A stretch of DNA of 64,000 bases from a virus. Numbering within the stretch: position 1 is the first letter of the stretch; each line of letters starts with the position of its first letter. Positions 9,118 to 16,903 of this stretch are shown one piece after another. The position numbers and the translations under genes were made by a program. The notes beneath the pieces were generated by a model. It was not told the origin of the DNA. It did no database searches and saw only the letters and a program-made list of their open reading frames with translations. Location of the stretch: positions 36,770 through 100,769 of the IMG/VR virus record IMGVR_UViG_3300042545_000821; one strand, given 5' to 3'.

Positions 9118-9443
9118 TACATTATCCCCGCTTCCATAAGTTTATCGAACCACTCGTCGCCAAGATCTGGTTCCATTCCACGAATGAAGTCTCTAATAAC
9201 TGGATTTGGGGGAGTAGAGTCAGTACCGTATTCAAGGTCAATTACCTGACCATCTATAGCTTTAGGGTACTTTACAGACCACTTGCCATCGGCTCTATCA
9301 TTAGAAACAGATAGTTGCATGACAACGGCAATAGGCCATCCAGCCTGTTGTGCATATTGTCTAAGGTTAGCGGTTAATACTACTGCTTCTTTAACTGCTG
9401 CTTTTGCGTAAGAATCTAAGAGGACTTTAGTTACTGAGTTCAC
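9117..9443 (-). CDS. Small neck/tail-completion-like protein
   Basis: A 108-residue protein that starts with GTG at 9443 and overlaps the upstream 53-aa gene by 4 bp (GTGA). It contains VKEAVVLTANLRQYAQQAGW and VKYPKAIDGQVIDLEYGTDSTPPNPVIRDF. The 'EYGT...PP.p.IR' pattern is common in small phage neck or tail-completion proteins of the HK97 gp10 type. The role is inferred from this pattern and from its place just before the terminator-like and sheath genes. Confidence 0.55.
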   Translation of the reverse strand: MNSVTKVLLDSYAKAAVKEAVVLTANLRQYAQQAGWPIAVVMQLSVSNDRADGKWSVKYPKAIDGQVIDLEYGTDSTPPNPVIRDFIRGMEPDLGDEWFDKLMEAGIM

Positions 9444-9601
9444 TTCTTCTTAACCGCCGCAGTCAATACATACCCCGCAACAAATCCAGCTAAGAATCTC
9501 TTCTTACCCTTTTTGTCGTCAAAAGCTGTAAGGCCGCGAACGAACTCTACTCGGTCTGCATCAGACTGAGCTTGGTATAGCCGTTTGGCTAGAAGTATCA
9601 T
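9440..9601 (-). CDS. Small basic protein with one hydrophobic segment
   Basis: A 53-residue ORF starting MILLAKRLYQAQSDADRVEF and ending KRFLAGFVAGYVLTAAVKK. The ATG at 9601 has a strong ribosome site (TTGGAGGATTTACT), and its stop overlaps the GTG start of the next gene. The C-terminal FLAGFVAGYVLTAAV could be a short membrane segment. It is the first gene after the intrinsic terminator at 9683-9700. The family is unknown. Confidence 0.7.
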   Translation of the reverse strand: MILLAKRLYQAQSDADRVEFVRGLTAFDDKKGKKRFLAGFVAGYVLTAAVKKK

Positions 9602-9678
9602 AGTAAATCCTCCAATAGAAGGCGCAGGTTAAGCAGCAGGGTTCCGGGTTTCCCCGGCGTCACTTCAAAGGATAAATG

Positions 9679-9700
9679 AAAAAGGCCCCTTTCGGGGCCT
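9679..9700 (-). terminator. Intrinsic terminator with GAAA tetraloop
   Basis: Read on the minus strand, AGGCCCC GAAA GGGGCCT forms a 7-bp GC-rich stem capped by a GNRA tetraloop and is followed by TTTTT. It lies between the Lys-rich cassette (ending 9732) and the neck/sheath genes (starting 9601). A second GC-rich hairpin (CCGGG/CCCGG, about 9646-9659) lies in the following leader. The sheath-tube-chaperone-tape-measure genes therefore probably need read-through or their own promoter. Confidence 0.85.
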
Positions 9701-9731
9701 AAGTCATTATTTTTTTTAATAATTTTGGGGT

Positions 9732-9875
9732 TTACATGCCCTTTTTTCTGACCATATTGGACTTCTTAGCCTTACTTTTAGAGTCCTTCTTTTTGTCATA
9801 TTTTTTATTTGCGGCTTCTATAGTCTTTTGGCCATGCTTATTCTTAGGCATTCCGCAGCCACAAGTAGAGCACAT
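9732..9875 (-). CDS. Lys-rich Cys-motif miniprotein (cassette gene 4)
   Basis: A 47-residue ORF starting MCSTCGCGMPKNKHGQKTIE and ending in a run of Lys/Ser. Its ATG overlaps the previous stop (TAATG). The CxxCxC start could bind a metal or form disulfides. It is the last gene before the terminator. It is very similar in style to the other three miniproteins of the cassette; function unknown. Confidence 0.7.
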   Translation of the reverse strand: MCSTCGCGMPKNKHGQKTIEAANKKYDKKKDSKSKAKKSNMVRKKGM

Positions 9876-10036
9876 TACTTCTTCTTCTTTCGTAGGGCGG
9901 CAAAGTCAGATCCCTCTAGCTTGCCATCTTTGTCCGCGTCAAGCTTCTTCTGCTTAGGGGACATCTTCTTTGCAGACTTCTTTGCAGTCTTTTTGCACTT
10001 ACCTTTACAGCCTGGCTTTCCGCATACTTTACACAT
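9875..10036 (-). CDS. Lys-rich miniprotein with EF-hand-like loop (cassette gene 3)
   Basis: A 53-residue ORF with an N-terminal Cys cluster (MCKVCGKPGCKGKCKK) and, at residues 33-44, the loop DADKDGKLEGSD. That fits a calcium-binding EF-hand loop: Asp at positions 1, 3 and 5, Gly at 6, a hydrophobic residue at 8 and an acidic residue at 12. It is translationally coupled on both sides through TAATG junctions. Calcium or metal binding and, given the charge, nucleic-acid binding are possible. Only the motif is directly visible. Confidence 0.72.
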   Translation of the reverse strand: MCKVCGKPGCKGKCKKTAKKSAKKMSPKQKKLDADKDGKLEGSDFAALRKKKK

Positions 10037-10170
10037 TATTTCTTACCTTTCTTAGGTTTAGCGACTTTGTCTTTTCCTTTACCTTCAGGCACACAGTTTG
10101 GCACCTTCTTACCGTTTTGATTCTTCATACCAACCTGTACGTATCCGTCCCAGCAAGGATTCTTAGCCAT
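10036..10170 (-). CDS. Lys-rich miniprotein (cassette gene 2)
   Basis: A 44-residue ORF starting MAKNPCWDGYVQVGMKNQNG with a C-terminal tail of Lys-rich repeats (GKGKDKVAKPKKGKK). Start and stop both overlap neighbours by TAATG. The NPCWDGYvqvGmK..nGkkVPNCVP pattern occurs in small phage and phage-derived proteins of unknown role. It may be a DNA- or capsid-associated basic protein. Function unknown. Confidence 0.72.
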   Translation of the reverse strand: MAKNPCWDGYVQVGMKNQNGKKVPNCVPEGKGKDKVAKPKKGKK

Positions 10171-10379
10171 TATTTACCTTTCTTATGGGGGTTCTTCTTA
10201 TGCCAGTCTTTGGTGGCCTTAACGCCTTCCTTGACTGTCTTAGCCCCAGCTTTCTTAGTTAGATTAATCTTATCGTACTTTCCAGCCTTAGCGCTAGCTT
10301 CGTGGTCAACAATAATGTCGCCTTTTTTATTCTTCTTTATTGTGTGGCCTGCGCCACCTACTTTAATCTTAGATGGCAT
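10170..10379 (-). CDS. Lys-rich miniprotein (cassette gene 1)
   Basis: A 69-residue protein. I chose the ATG at 10379 (MPSKIKVGGAGHTIKKNKKG) because it has a GGAG site six bases upstream. An in-frame ATG at 10409 has no visible ribosome site and lies inside the previous gene. The product is strongly basic with repeated Lys-Lys and Ala-Lys steps. It overlaps the 191-aa gene by 11 bp and couples to the next miniprotein by TAATG. Function unknown. Confidence 0.7.
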   Translation of the reverse strand: MPSKIKVGGAGHTIKKNKKGDIIVDHEASAKAGKYDKINLTKKAGAKTVKEGVKATKDWHKKNPHKKGK

Positions 10380-10944
10380 CTCTAGCTCCAAACGCGGTGT
10401 AGTTGGCATATTTCTGGAATTGAGGGTCGTTGATCATTTCTTCAGAGTTTACCTGATTACAATCAATACTAAAAATGGTGTAGTCATCTACGATAATTCC
10501 TTTAGCAAATACCTGCTTAGGGGTAAATACCTGATTACGGAATACAATTCTATCTCTTAAATAAGAGTCCGGGTTTGTAGGGAGGTGCTTTAATTTAGGA
10601 ATAATTTGAGAGCCCGGCCCAGATAAACTTGAGCCGTCAATAATGTCCATATTAAGAGTTACCCTTAAAACGTCAGTATTGTAGAAACCTCTATCTCCTT
10701 GGACAGTTACTCCCTGGAATAGGGAGGCATTGACTACGGGGACGCTGTTTGGCCCGTCCCATCTACGCCCACCGCTATTACTTCCTACGTCATATATGGG
10801 ATCTACTACGCTCGTAGAGCTGTTGTAAAACCACCACTCAATGCTGTATCCGACCGTACGCACTACTTCTTTTGAGGTAGCAGAGATAATGGAGCCACGC
10901 TCATGTTCTACGTTAAAACGGCCTACCACTCTCTCCCCGCGCAT
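10369..10944 (-). CDS. Structural protein of unknown role, possibly a neck/head-closure protein
   Basis: A 191-residue beta-rich protein with VEHERGSIISATSKEVVR, YSIEWWFYNSS and VLRVTLNMDII. It is flanked by virion genes and overlaps the Lys-rich cassette. Such proteins in this slot may close the head or join neck to tail, but no recognisable family motif is visible. Virion association is inferred from context. Confidence 0.5.
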   Translation of the reverse strand: MRGERVVGRFNVEHERGSIISATSKEVVRTVGYSIEWWFYNSSTSVVDPIYDVGSNSGGRRWDGPNSVPVVNASLFQGVTVQGDRGFYNTDVLRVTLNMDIIDGSSLSGPGSQIIPKLKHLPTNPDSYLRDRIVFRNQVFTPKQVFAKGIIVDDYTIFSIDCNQVNSEEMINDPQFQKYANYTAFGARDAI

Positions 10945-11153
10945 TAGTCCTCCTGAGGAGCGGTAAAAGTACCGGTCTCTGGATTATAGGTGCTGCTAAT
11001 AAATACCCCATTCTCTATATCGGTTACGTCAACCATTAGAGGCTCGCTTAAAAATATAGCAGCTAGACGGTCATCTGTGTGGATGATGTCTACTACCTCA
11101 TTGTCGATAATAAATGCAACTTTATTTGGGGGCAGATTAGGTGCAGTAGTCAT
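10944..11153 (-). CDS. Small 'VAFIIDN' protein, partner of the zinc-ribbon gene
   Basis: A 69-residue protein starting MTTAPNLPPNKVAFIIDNEV. I chose the ATG at 11153 because it overlaps the stop of the zinc-ribbon gene (TAATG), the coupling style of this genome; an in-frame start 39 bp upstream would lie inside that gene. It ends VFISSTYNPETGTFTAPQED. The same layout (short strand, then 'D....W/YnpeTGtFt') is seen in the C-terminal half of the 143-aa protein at 22270-22701, so the two are likely paralogues. Function unknown. Confidence 0.65.
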   Translation of the reverse strand: MTTAPNLPPNKVAFIIDNEVVDIIHTDDRLAAIFLSEPLMVDVTDIENGVFISSTYNPETGTFTAPQED

Positions 11154-11395
11154 TAGATCTCTTTCTTGTACGATATTTGTATGGCTTCCCACTTATGAAG
11201 TGGACAAGAAGCATTAGGTAGCTTTGTTTTTAATTTCATTATGCATCCACACTCTTTGCATTGCGAAGTAGACTTGATGAACCTATCACATCCGCGGCAT
11301 ATATCTAGACGTGTTTCAGCTATATCTGTTTCTACTCGGCCTATGTTTTTATTGAAAAGGTCCCATGGCCTAGCAGGTCTTGTATTTTCAGTCAT
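11153..11395 (-). CDS. Zinc-ribbon protein (copy B)
   Basis: An 80-residue protein with CRGCDRF, CKECGCIMKLKTKL and a final Cys in ASCPLHKW, that is two CxxC pairs plus further Cys, fitting a zinc ribbon. A near-parallel protein lies at 22021-22266 (CMSCENL, CKLCGCIMPLKTTL, AECPIGKW). The two copies bracket the whole dioxygenase and adhesin island. Related small proteins are common in aquatic phages. The ligand and role are unknown; nucleic-acid or protein binding and electron transfer are all possible. Confidence 0.75.
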   Translation of the reverse strand: MTENTRPARPWDLFNKNIGRVETDIAETRLDICRGCDRFIKSTSQCKECGCIMKLKTKLPNASCPLHKWEAIQISYKKEI

Positions 11396-11403
11396 TGCTC
11401 TCC

Positions 11404-13149
11404 TTAAATTGTTCCTAAGAAATTATCAAGTGTTGATCCTTGAGACCCTGATGATGGGGCCTTAATTATACCTACTGAAGTTCCTTTTGTAGGACTGGTA
11501 GGCGTAATAACTATATTTGAGCCTAGCTGACTTGTCAATCCCGCAGAGGCGTAGGCTTTAGCGGTAATCTGGTTTCCAACAGTAGATACTATCAAAGATC
11601 CTACACTTGTGTAGCCAGAGTTTGTGTTGGTAGCTAAGCGGGTAGCAGATTGAGAAACCACGTTTCCAGACACCGAGCTAACAATAACAAGGTCTGTGTG
11701 GTAAGTAGTATCTCCACCAGAGTAAGATACGCCTGAACAGCAACCAGATGGTGTACATCCTGCCCCTGAACAAGTAGCCTGTCCTCCAGAGCAAGAGCTG
11801 CTAGTCCCTATTTGATTTTGGTTTAATCCTCCACACGCACCGCCGGTATAACAGTTAAACCCTGTGCAAGAAGCAGACCCTGTGCAGCTACTAGTCTGTT
11901 GCGTAGTTCCGCAATAGTATGTTGTTGGGGTGGTTGTAACTTGCGTATGACAATTATAATAATTAACAGATTCTTGGCGCGTACTTTGATTCCAGTTTCC
12001 AATACATTTTCCAGAGGTAACTGTTGAAGTTTCGCAGTTTTCCCAACAAAAAATAGTTTGAGTGCTGCAGTTGCCAACGCAGCTTGTGGTAACACTATCA
12101 CTAGTTCTACAGCAAACAAAAGCCGCGTTTTGAATACACTGGCTGCTAGTTGAGTTAGGTACTACTACGCTACCTGGAGAACAACCATCTCCGCCATATT
12201 GTGGGTTTTCTGCGGGGTAGTAAGAAAATCCGCTACCCGCACTAGTTACTGATCCAGAACATTGTGTACCACATGCAGGAATACTATAAGTAGTGTATTG
12301 CACACTTCCTGAGCACTGTGTTCCGCATTGAGGTATGACATAGCTAGTTGTAGTGCTCGTAGTTTGCTCGCGCAATGTGCCGGGGCAACAATTAGACGAA
12401 GGGGTGCCTGTCCAACCTAAATAAGTGTTTGTATAGTCACAAAAAGAGTTGTCTACAGACGAGGTAGAAGTATACGCAAATGTAGCCCCGCAACCTGAAG
12501 CGCATTGGCTAAGAAGAACACCATTTTGAAAGTTACTGCAGTTTGAGGTTCCTGGTACGGAAGTAACCGGAGAACAGCATCCTGAAGGAAGGCACCCGGT
12601 ACCGCCACCAGCGCAAGGACTAGAACTTCCATAACTTTGACTTCCAGTACAAGCAGACCCAACTTGAGTTGTATTCCAAGTAGAGTAGTAATAACTAAAA
12701 GATTGAGTGGTTGTGCAACTTCCTACAATAGCTGACGTAGACTGAGTATATTGAGGGTATGTGGCCCACCAAGACCCGGAGTCTGTTATCCAAAAAACAG
12801 CACCGGTTCCACCTGAAACATCTGCACTTACAGAAACATCCGTGCTACCTAAATTAGCTGAAGCGATCGGGTAAGAGCTTGCTGCATCATCTGATATTGC
12901 TGAGTTGGACCCACTAATACGCCAGTTTCCACGAAGTGCTGTCCATACTTGTCCGCTGTCCGCGGTGCCTAGGCCAGTAGCAGTTGACGCCCTATTAAAT
13001 GCGTCTTGAACTTTAGAGGCAAACCATTGTCTCCACACTCCGTTAATTTTAATGAATGCCGAAGTAACCGTTTTCCATTGACCGTTTACTTTTACTGAAA
13101 GACCAGATGCGGTCCTCCAGGCACCATTAACCTTGGAATTACCTGGCAT
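11404..13149 (-). CDS. Cys-rich tail adhesin with split lectin-like domain
   Basis: A 581-residue protein. Residues 1-45 carry three short repeats (VNGAWR, VNGQWK, INGVWRQWF) typical of phage minor tail proteins. Residues about 48-125 resemble the first half of a concanavalin/LamG-like beta sandwich (RASTATGLG, NWRISGSNS, GAVFWITDSGSWWA). A long Ser/Thr/Gly/Cys-rich insert with many paired Cys follows (GCCSP, GTQCSGS, CVGNCS, GCTPSGCCSG). The sandwich then resumes (TDLVIVSSVSG to GIIKAPSSGSQGS). It probably binds a host surface glycan or protein. The Cys insert suggests disulfides or metal binding once outside the cell. Confidence 0.72.
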   Translation of the reverse strand: MPGNSKVNGAWRTASGLSVKVNGQWKTVTSAFIKINGVWRQWFASKVQDAFNRASTATGLGTADSGQVWTALRGNWRISGSNSAISDDAASSYPIASANLGSTDVSVSADVSGGTGAVFWITDSGSWWATYPQYTQSTSAIVGSCTTTQSFSYYYSTWNTTQVGSACTGSQSYGSSSPCAGGGTGCLPSGCCSPVTSVPGTSNCSNFQNGVLLSQCASGCGATFAYTSTSSVDNSFCDYTNTYLGWTGTPSSNCCPGTLREQTTSTTTSYVIPQCGTQCSGSVQYTTYSIPACGTQCSGSVTSAGSGFSYYPAENPQYGGDGCSPGSVVVPNSTSSQCIQNAAFVCCRTSDSVTTSCVGNCSTQTIFCWENCETSTVTSGKCIGNWNQSTRQESVNYYNCHTQVTTTPTTYYCGTTQQTSSCTGSASCTGFNCYTGGACGGLNQNQIGTSSSCSGGQATCSGAGCTPSGCCSGVSYSGGDTTYHTDLVIVSSVSGNVVSQSATRLATNTNSGYTSVGSLIVSTVGNQITAKAYASAGLTSQLGSNIVITPTSPTKGTSVGIIKAPSSGSQGSTLDNFLGTI

Positions 13150-13385
13150 TATACGTACTGCACCCAGATATCTCCATCAATGCCTTGACCTGAAGTCGGA
13201 GCATTTGCAGATGAATGAATGTTTCTAACTACTGCCAAAGAAGTAGATGCGGTAGTAACTGCTCCGTTTACAACGTTAACGGCCCCAATAGCTGCAGGAG
13301 TAATGCCTAAACTAGCTGGGTTTAATTGTGGGCTACCAAATGCTTCCCATTGTCCTGTAGATACGTCATAGCGCTTAATAGCCAT
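13149..13385 (-). CDS. Short fibre-associated protein
   Basis: A 78-residue protein starting MAIKRYDVSTGQWEAFGSPQ and ending APTSGQGIDGDIWVQYV. The closing 'GDIWVqY' motif is frequent at the ends of phage fibre proteins and recurs in the next gene as 'DGDIWVDSDP'. Start and stop overlap neighbours, so it is part of the fibre operon. It is likely a small virion appendage protein. Confidence 0.6.
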   Translation of the reverse strand: MAIKRYDVSTGQWEAFGSPQLNPASLGITPAAIGAVNVVNGAVTTASTSLAVVRNIHSSANAPTSGQGIDGDIWVQYV

Positions 13386-13954
13386 TAGTTAACTCCATAC
13401 ACTAGTGCTGTACCACCAGAAAACGTTCCAGTGGATAAAGAGATTGTCATTTTTGTTAGGGCAGTAATTTGAGTGTATGCTTTTGTATCATCTAGCAAGG
13501 TTACTGCGTTAGAGTTATTGGTGTATACGCCCTTTAAATATCCCCAAGAAAAGCTTGCAGGATCTTGGGTATCAACAATATCTACTGTCCAATGGTTTGT
13601 CGTTACCGCTGGCTTAACGTTTGGAATAGTAAATAAAGCGGATCCGGTACTGTAGTTAGTAACGTCATCATTAAGAGTTATACTTACTGTTGCATTAACA
13701 GACGGCTGTACTCCTCGGAATACTACGTACACATCTTTGTACACAGTTAGGATAGATAAGTCAACAAAAGCCCCAGTCAAACTGACGCTAGAAATTAAGT
13801 TTTTACCCGCATTGTTAAACGGGTCAGAGTCAACCCAAATATCTCCGTCTATAGGAGACGCTGGAGTATTAGGGCCTACGAATATTCGTTTACCTTTACG
13901 ATCATCAGTAAATTGCAATGGGCCAAGGTGCTGGCCGTTATTTTGTACCGCCAT
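13385..13954 (-). CDS. Tail fibre/virion appendage protein
   Basis: A 189-residue protein with LGPLQFTDDRKGKRIFVG, PIDGDIWVDSD and a beta-rich remainder (VSITLNDDVTNYSTGS, NHWTVDIVDTQDPASFS). The Ser/Thr-rich, all-beta composition and location in the fibre block support a tail appendage. The family is not recognised beyond that. Confidence 0.6.
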   Translation of the reverse strand: MAVQNNGQHLGPLQFTDDRKGKRIFVGPNTPASPIDGDIWVDSDPFNNAGKNLISSVSLTGAFVDLSILTVYKDVYVVFRGVQPSVNATVSITLNDDVTNYSTGSALFTIPNVKPAVTTNHWTVDIVDTQDPASFSWGYLKGVYTNNSNAVTLLDDTKAYTQITALTKMTISLSTGTFSGGTALVYGVN

Positions 13955-14292
13955 TACGCACCAATTTCAGAGCCGAATGCTTGGAAGCTAAGGTTGGCTG
14001 TAGAAGCTACGACTGTTATTGAGTCGGTAGTTGAAAGGGTTACGCCGAGGGTAAAGGTGGTAGTAGTATTACCGGGGATAACTGCATCGTAAGCAAGATA
14101 CTGCTTATCCGCTAGGGTTGAATTATCTTCACGTATAGCTATACGGTAGGTTGCCGAAGATGAGCCTCGGTTGCATATAGCTATAGTTGAGACCACAGCG
14201 CTTCCTGTAGATCCCACAGCGTATAGCTGAGTTCCTCCGGAAACATTAGCTGCAGGCGCAACTTGGCCAAGAATTTTATATATTGTTGCCAA
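13954..14292 (-). CDS. Small beta-rich virion protein
   Basis: A 112-residue protein with KILGQVAPAANVSGGTQLYA, VVSTIAICNRGSSSATYRI, LAYDAVIPGNTT and ITVVASTANLSFQAFGSEI. This 'TQLYtv...vvst..icNrg' pattern is widespread in small structural proteins of aquatic phages. It is the first gene after the dioxygenase island in transcription order. Confidence 0.65.
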   Translation of the reverse strand: MATIYKILGQVAPAANVSGGTQLYAVGSTGSAVVSTIAICNRGSSSATYRIAIREDNSTLADKQYLAYDAVIPGNTTTTFTLGVTLSTTDSITVVASTANLSFQAFGSEIGA

Positions 14293-14418
14293 GGGATGGC
14301 TCCTTTAAGTAGGACGGGTCAGTTGAGCTAAATTCTACAGCTTTAAGGCCCATATTGTGCTCTTTATCCTATGGGTGATTGGGGGACCTTCTAGGCCTGT
14401 GAGGGGGCTGCTAGATCC

Positions 14419-14934
14419 TCAGCCGTTAGGGCTAAATTTAGTAGATTCATCGCCAAAAACAAAGGTTGTTATTGAGTACCTTTCTCTTTCTAAAACTGGA
14501 AATACTTGATGCTTAAGGTGGGCTTTGTGAATAACCATGCTTCCTTGCCTTGGGGTAACGCTTAGACCAAGAGTTGGGTATATCAACTCTCCCCCAGTAA
14601 AGTCGTCATTTAAATAAATAGCAATACCAAAAACTATTTTTCTTGGGTCATCGGGGTTTCCGCCATCTTCATGCGGCCACATAAACTCTGAATTTCTTAA
14701 CCTTCGTAAATCTCTAGAATAGGTTATTGACTCTATATTAATAAAAAGTGTTTCAATAGTTTCATACACATTGTTCATTTTAAGCAATGACTCATCACTT
14801 ATAGATTTAACTGTATTTCCTACGTGCGTAGTATCCCAATCAATATCTAGTTGAGCCTCAGATACAAGGGTACTTCTCAGCTCTTCATCTAAAAACCCCT
14901 CAATTTCGTACACACCTTCTCCGTGCTTTATCAT
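14419..14934 (-). CDS. 2OG-Fe(II) dioxygenase 1 (prolyl-4-hydroxylase type)
   Basis: A 171-residue double-stranded beta-helix oxygenase. The facial triad is visible as His88/Asp90 in WPHEDGG and His142 in LKHQVFPV, with Arg152 to hold 2-oxoglutarate. The conserved YLNDDFTGGEL strand lies between. The family couples oxidation of 2-oxoglutarate to hydroxylation of a protein, amino acid or small molecule. It is the shortest of seven such genes and closes the island. It lacks the longer N-terminal helical region of the others. The substrate is unknown; see the findings for the virion-protein hypothesis. Confidence 0.9.
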   Translation of the reverse strand: MIKHGEGVYEIEGFLDEELRSTLVSEAQLDIDWDTTHVGNTVKSISDESLLKMNNVYETIETLFINIESITYSRDLRRLRNSEFMWPHEDGGNPDDPRKIVFGIAIYLNDDFTGGELIYPTLGLSVTPRQGSMVIHKAHLKHQVFPVLERERYSITTFVFGDESTKFSPNG

Positions 14935-14936
14935 GA

Positions 14937-15605
14937 TTAGTTATACTTGCTACTGTTGATGTGGCAAATTTCAATTTCATTTATATTAACATGGTTTGGT
15001 AACGACCCTACCCAGTAGATAGCTTCTGCTAAATCCTCTGCAGTTAAGGCGTAGTCTCGTTTTTGCTCTTGGGTATCAATGGTCGCTGGACAAATTTCTG
15101 TAATTTTAATGCCAAATTGAGGAAACTCAAGCCTCATTGTGTCGATTAGGCCGCGCTCACCCCGCTTGGCGTTTGTGTAATTTCCACCGCCACGATAGGG
15201 CACCTTGCCTCCAAAAGAAGTAATAAAGACAATTGTTGGAGAATCTGACTTTTCCATGCAGGGTACAAATAGTTGGGAAAGGTACATAGGCCCAGATACG
15301 TTTATATCGTAGGCGCGTCTAAAGTTATCCATGGTTTCATTAATAATACTAGTTGGGTCAGAGCCACCACCAGCATTGTTAACTAAAAGGTCTAGGGTTA
15401 TGTCTTTGTACTGCTCATAGAAGATCTCTATTGCTTTAGAGTCTGTTACGTCTAAGCTATATACCTCAACGTTATCAGATACAAGCTCAGATACTTTGGA
15501 AAGATTTCTTGAAACAGCAATAACCTTATAGCCATTTTCAGATAGGCGTTTAACTGTTGCTAACCCCACACCTTTGCTTGCTCCAGTTACAATAGCTGTT
15601 TTCAT
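14937..15605 (-). CDS. Short-chain dehydrogenase/reductase
   Basis: A 222-residue Rossmann-fold oxidoreductase with the nucleotide-binding TGASKGVG (residues 7-14), NNAGG (76-80), Ser130 in VFITSFGG and the catalytic Tyr143-x3-Lys147 in YTNAK. All key residues of a classical SDR are present and length is slightly short. The NAG motif is intact. Located two bases from dioxygenase genes on both sides, it may act on a product or co-substrate in the same pathway, but the reaction cannot be read from sequence. Confidence 0.92.
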   Translation of the reverse strand: MKTAIVTGASKGVGLATVKRLSENGYKVIAVSRNLSKVSELVSDNVEVYSLDVTDSKAIEIFYEQYKDITLDLLVNNAGGGSDPTSIINETMDNFRRAYDINVSGPMYLSQLFVPCMEKSDSPTIVFITSFGGKVPYRGGGNYTNAKRGERGLIDTMRLEFPQFGIKITEICPATIDTQEQKRDYALTAEDLAEAIYWVGSLPNHVNINEIEICHINSSKYN

Positions 15606-15606
15606 A

Positions 15607-16233
15607 TTAATGAATCCAGTGTTGGGGCACCATTATCTTTTCGCCACTCTTCACTAGGTGTGCAGTGTGGTGGTATGGTGGAGATGGTGGGAAAACAATA
15701 ATGCTTCCAGCTTTTGGTTTGATAGCAAAAGTATAGCTTTTGTCTTGTGTTGCAATTTCAAAGTCAGGGTTTGGGCTAGCTAGAGTTAGTATTCCTTCTG
15801 GGGAAGCAATAGTAAAAGATAGCTCTCCACCCTCATAGTCGTCATTTAAGTACATAACAAAAGATACTTTAAGACGGCCATCCCCCTCTTGTTGGTCAAA
15901 GTGGGCACCCATATATGTGCCTGCCTTATACTTTTTAATCGGATACATTGGAAATAGTTTAGGCTCATCTGTGATGCCGTGAGCTGCTGCATAATCTTTT
16001 GCTACATCATAAAAAGCTTTTTGTAATGTAGAGTAGATATAAGTCTTCTGGATATCTGACGGGTCTGCAAAAATACTTTTATCTGTTCCATAGACATACG
16101 CTTCCCCACTACACGCCATCCATTCGCCCCAAGGATTTTCGTTGTCCTGGTCAATTGCATCAACAAGCTTCTTTGGGTCTTCAATTACGTTTGTGTAGTA
16201 GTAAACTTTTTCTTCAAGTATTTCTCTGTCCAT
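15607..16233 (-). CDS. 2OG-Fe(II) dioxygenase 2
   Basis: A 208-residue protein. I chose the ATG at 16233 (MDREILEEKVYYYTNVIEDP) because it follows an AAAGGACG site and falls after the upstream gene ends; the longer reading would run into that gene. His111/Asp113 in GAHFDQQ, the strand YLNDDYEGGEL and a distal His192 in TAHLV give the iron triad. Lys199 stands where many relatives have Arg. The C-terminus PQHWIH is His-rich. It is a prolyl-4-hydroxylase-type dioxygenase of unknown substrate. Confidence 0.88.
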   Translation of the reverse strand: MDREILEEKVYYYTNVIEDPKKLVDAIDQDNENPWGEWMACSGEAYVYGTDKSIFADPSDIQKTYIYSTLQKAFYDVAKDYAAAHGITDEPKLFPMYPIKKYKAGTYMGAHFDQQEGDGRLKVSFVMYLNDDYEGGELSFTIASPEGILTLASPNPDFEIATQDKSYTFAIKPKAGSIIVFPPSPPYHHTAHLVKSGEKIMVPQHWIH

Positions 16234-16243
16234 TTTGCGTCCT

Positions 16244-16903
16244 TTAGTACTTATTCTTTTGATAGTGGTCTTTTTCTTTAATGAATCCCACAAGAACATA
16301 TCTTATGGGCCCATCCCCTACATGCTTGACTCCGTGCTCATACTCTTCGTTACCTGGAAAAAATAACATAGTTCCTGGTTTAGGCTTTAACTGGATATCA
16401 AGGTTTGGAAAAAATAATTCGCCGTCTGCATAGTTATCATTAATATATACAATTGTAGCGTATTTTATAGATGGGTCTGTTTTTTGATCCGTATGCGCTT
16501 TTAACTCTACCCCTGGTTGCATCCGCTGAATTGTTGCAAAACCACTTAAAATTAATTCCGGGTCGGCTTTGACTACCATTGAGTTTACAACATCATATAG
16601 GGGCCTTTGAATCTCATGATGCAAAATATTAAAGTTTTTATCTTTCCAATTTTGAGTAATTTCAAACTTACCCTCAGCAACTAAGTTTTCTACATCATCT
16701 CTGCCAAATTTTTCCATGCAAAACCATTTTAAGTTTGCGTGGTACTCTACTTCCCAGTCTTCTTGGGGGGTGCTATGTATAATATCCCAAAAAGTATCTA
16801 TTTGATCTTGTGATAAAAAGTTGTCCACAGAAAATAGTTCTGAGGTAATGTCTGTAACTACGTACCCGCTATCTATTAGCTGTTGTTTAAAAGACTCAAT
16901 CAT
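16244..16903 (-). CDS. 2OG-Fe(II) dioxygenase 3
   Basis: A 219-residue protein. The ATG at 16903 has GAGG nine bases upstream; the in-frame ATG at 16912 sits directly on that site and is less likely. Triad His137/Asp139 (KAHTDQK), His190 (YEHGVKH) and Arg201 are present, with YINDNYADGELFFPNLDI and KPKPGTMLFFPG. It overlaps the previous gene by 8 bp, indicating coupled expression with dioxygenase 4. Confidence 0.9.
   Translation of the reverse strand: MIESFKQQLIDSGYVVTDITSELFSVDNFLSQDQIDTFWDIIHSTPQEDWEVEYHANLKWFCMEKFGRDDVENLVAEGKFEITQNWKDKNFNILHHEIQRPLYDVVNSMVVKADPELILSGFATIQRMQPGVELKAHTDQKTDPSIKYATIVYINDNYADGELFFPNLDIQLKPKPGTMLFFPGNEEYEHGVKHVGDGPIRYVLVGFIKEKDHYQKNKY

Noticed and set aside
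10379-10409. Upstream ATG at 10409 for the first Lys-rich miniprotein
   Set aside because: No ribosome site is visible and it lies inside the preceding gene; ATG 10379 has GGAG.
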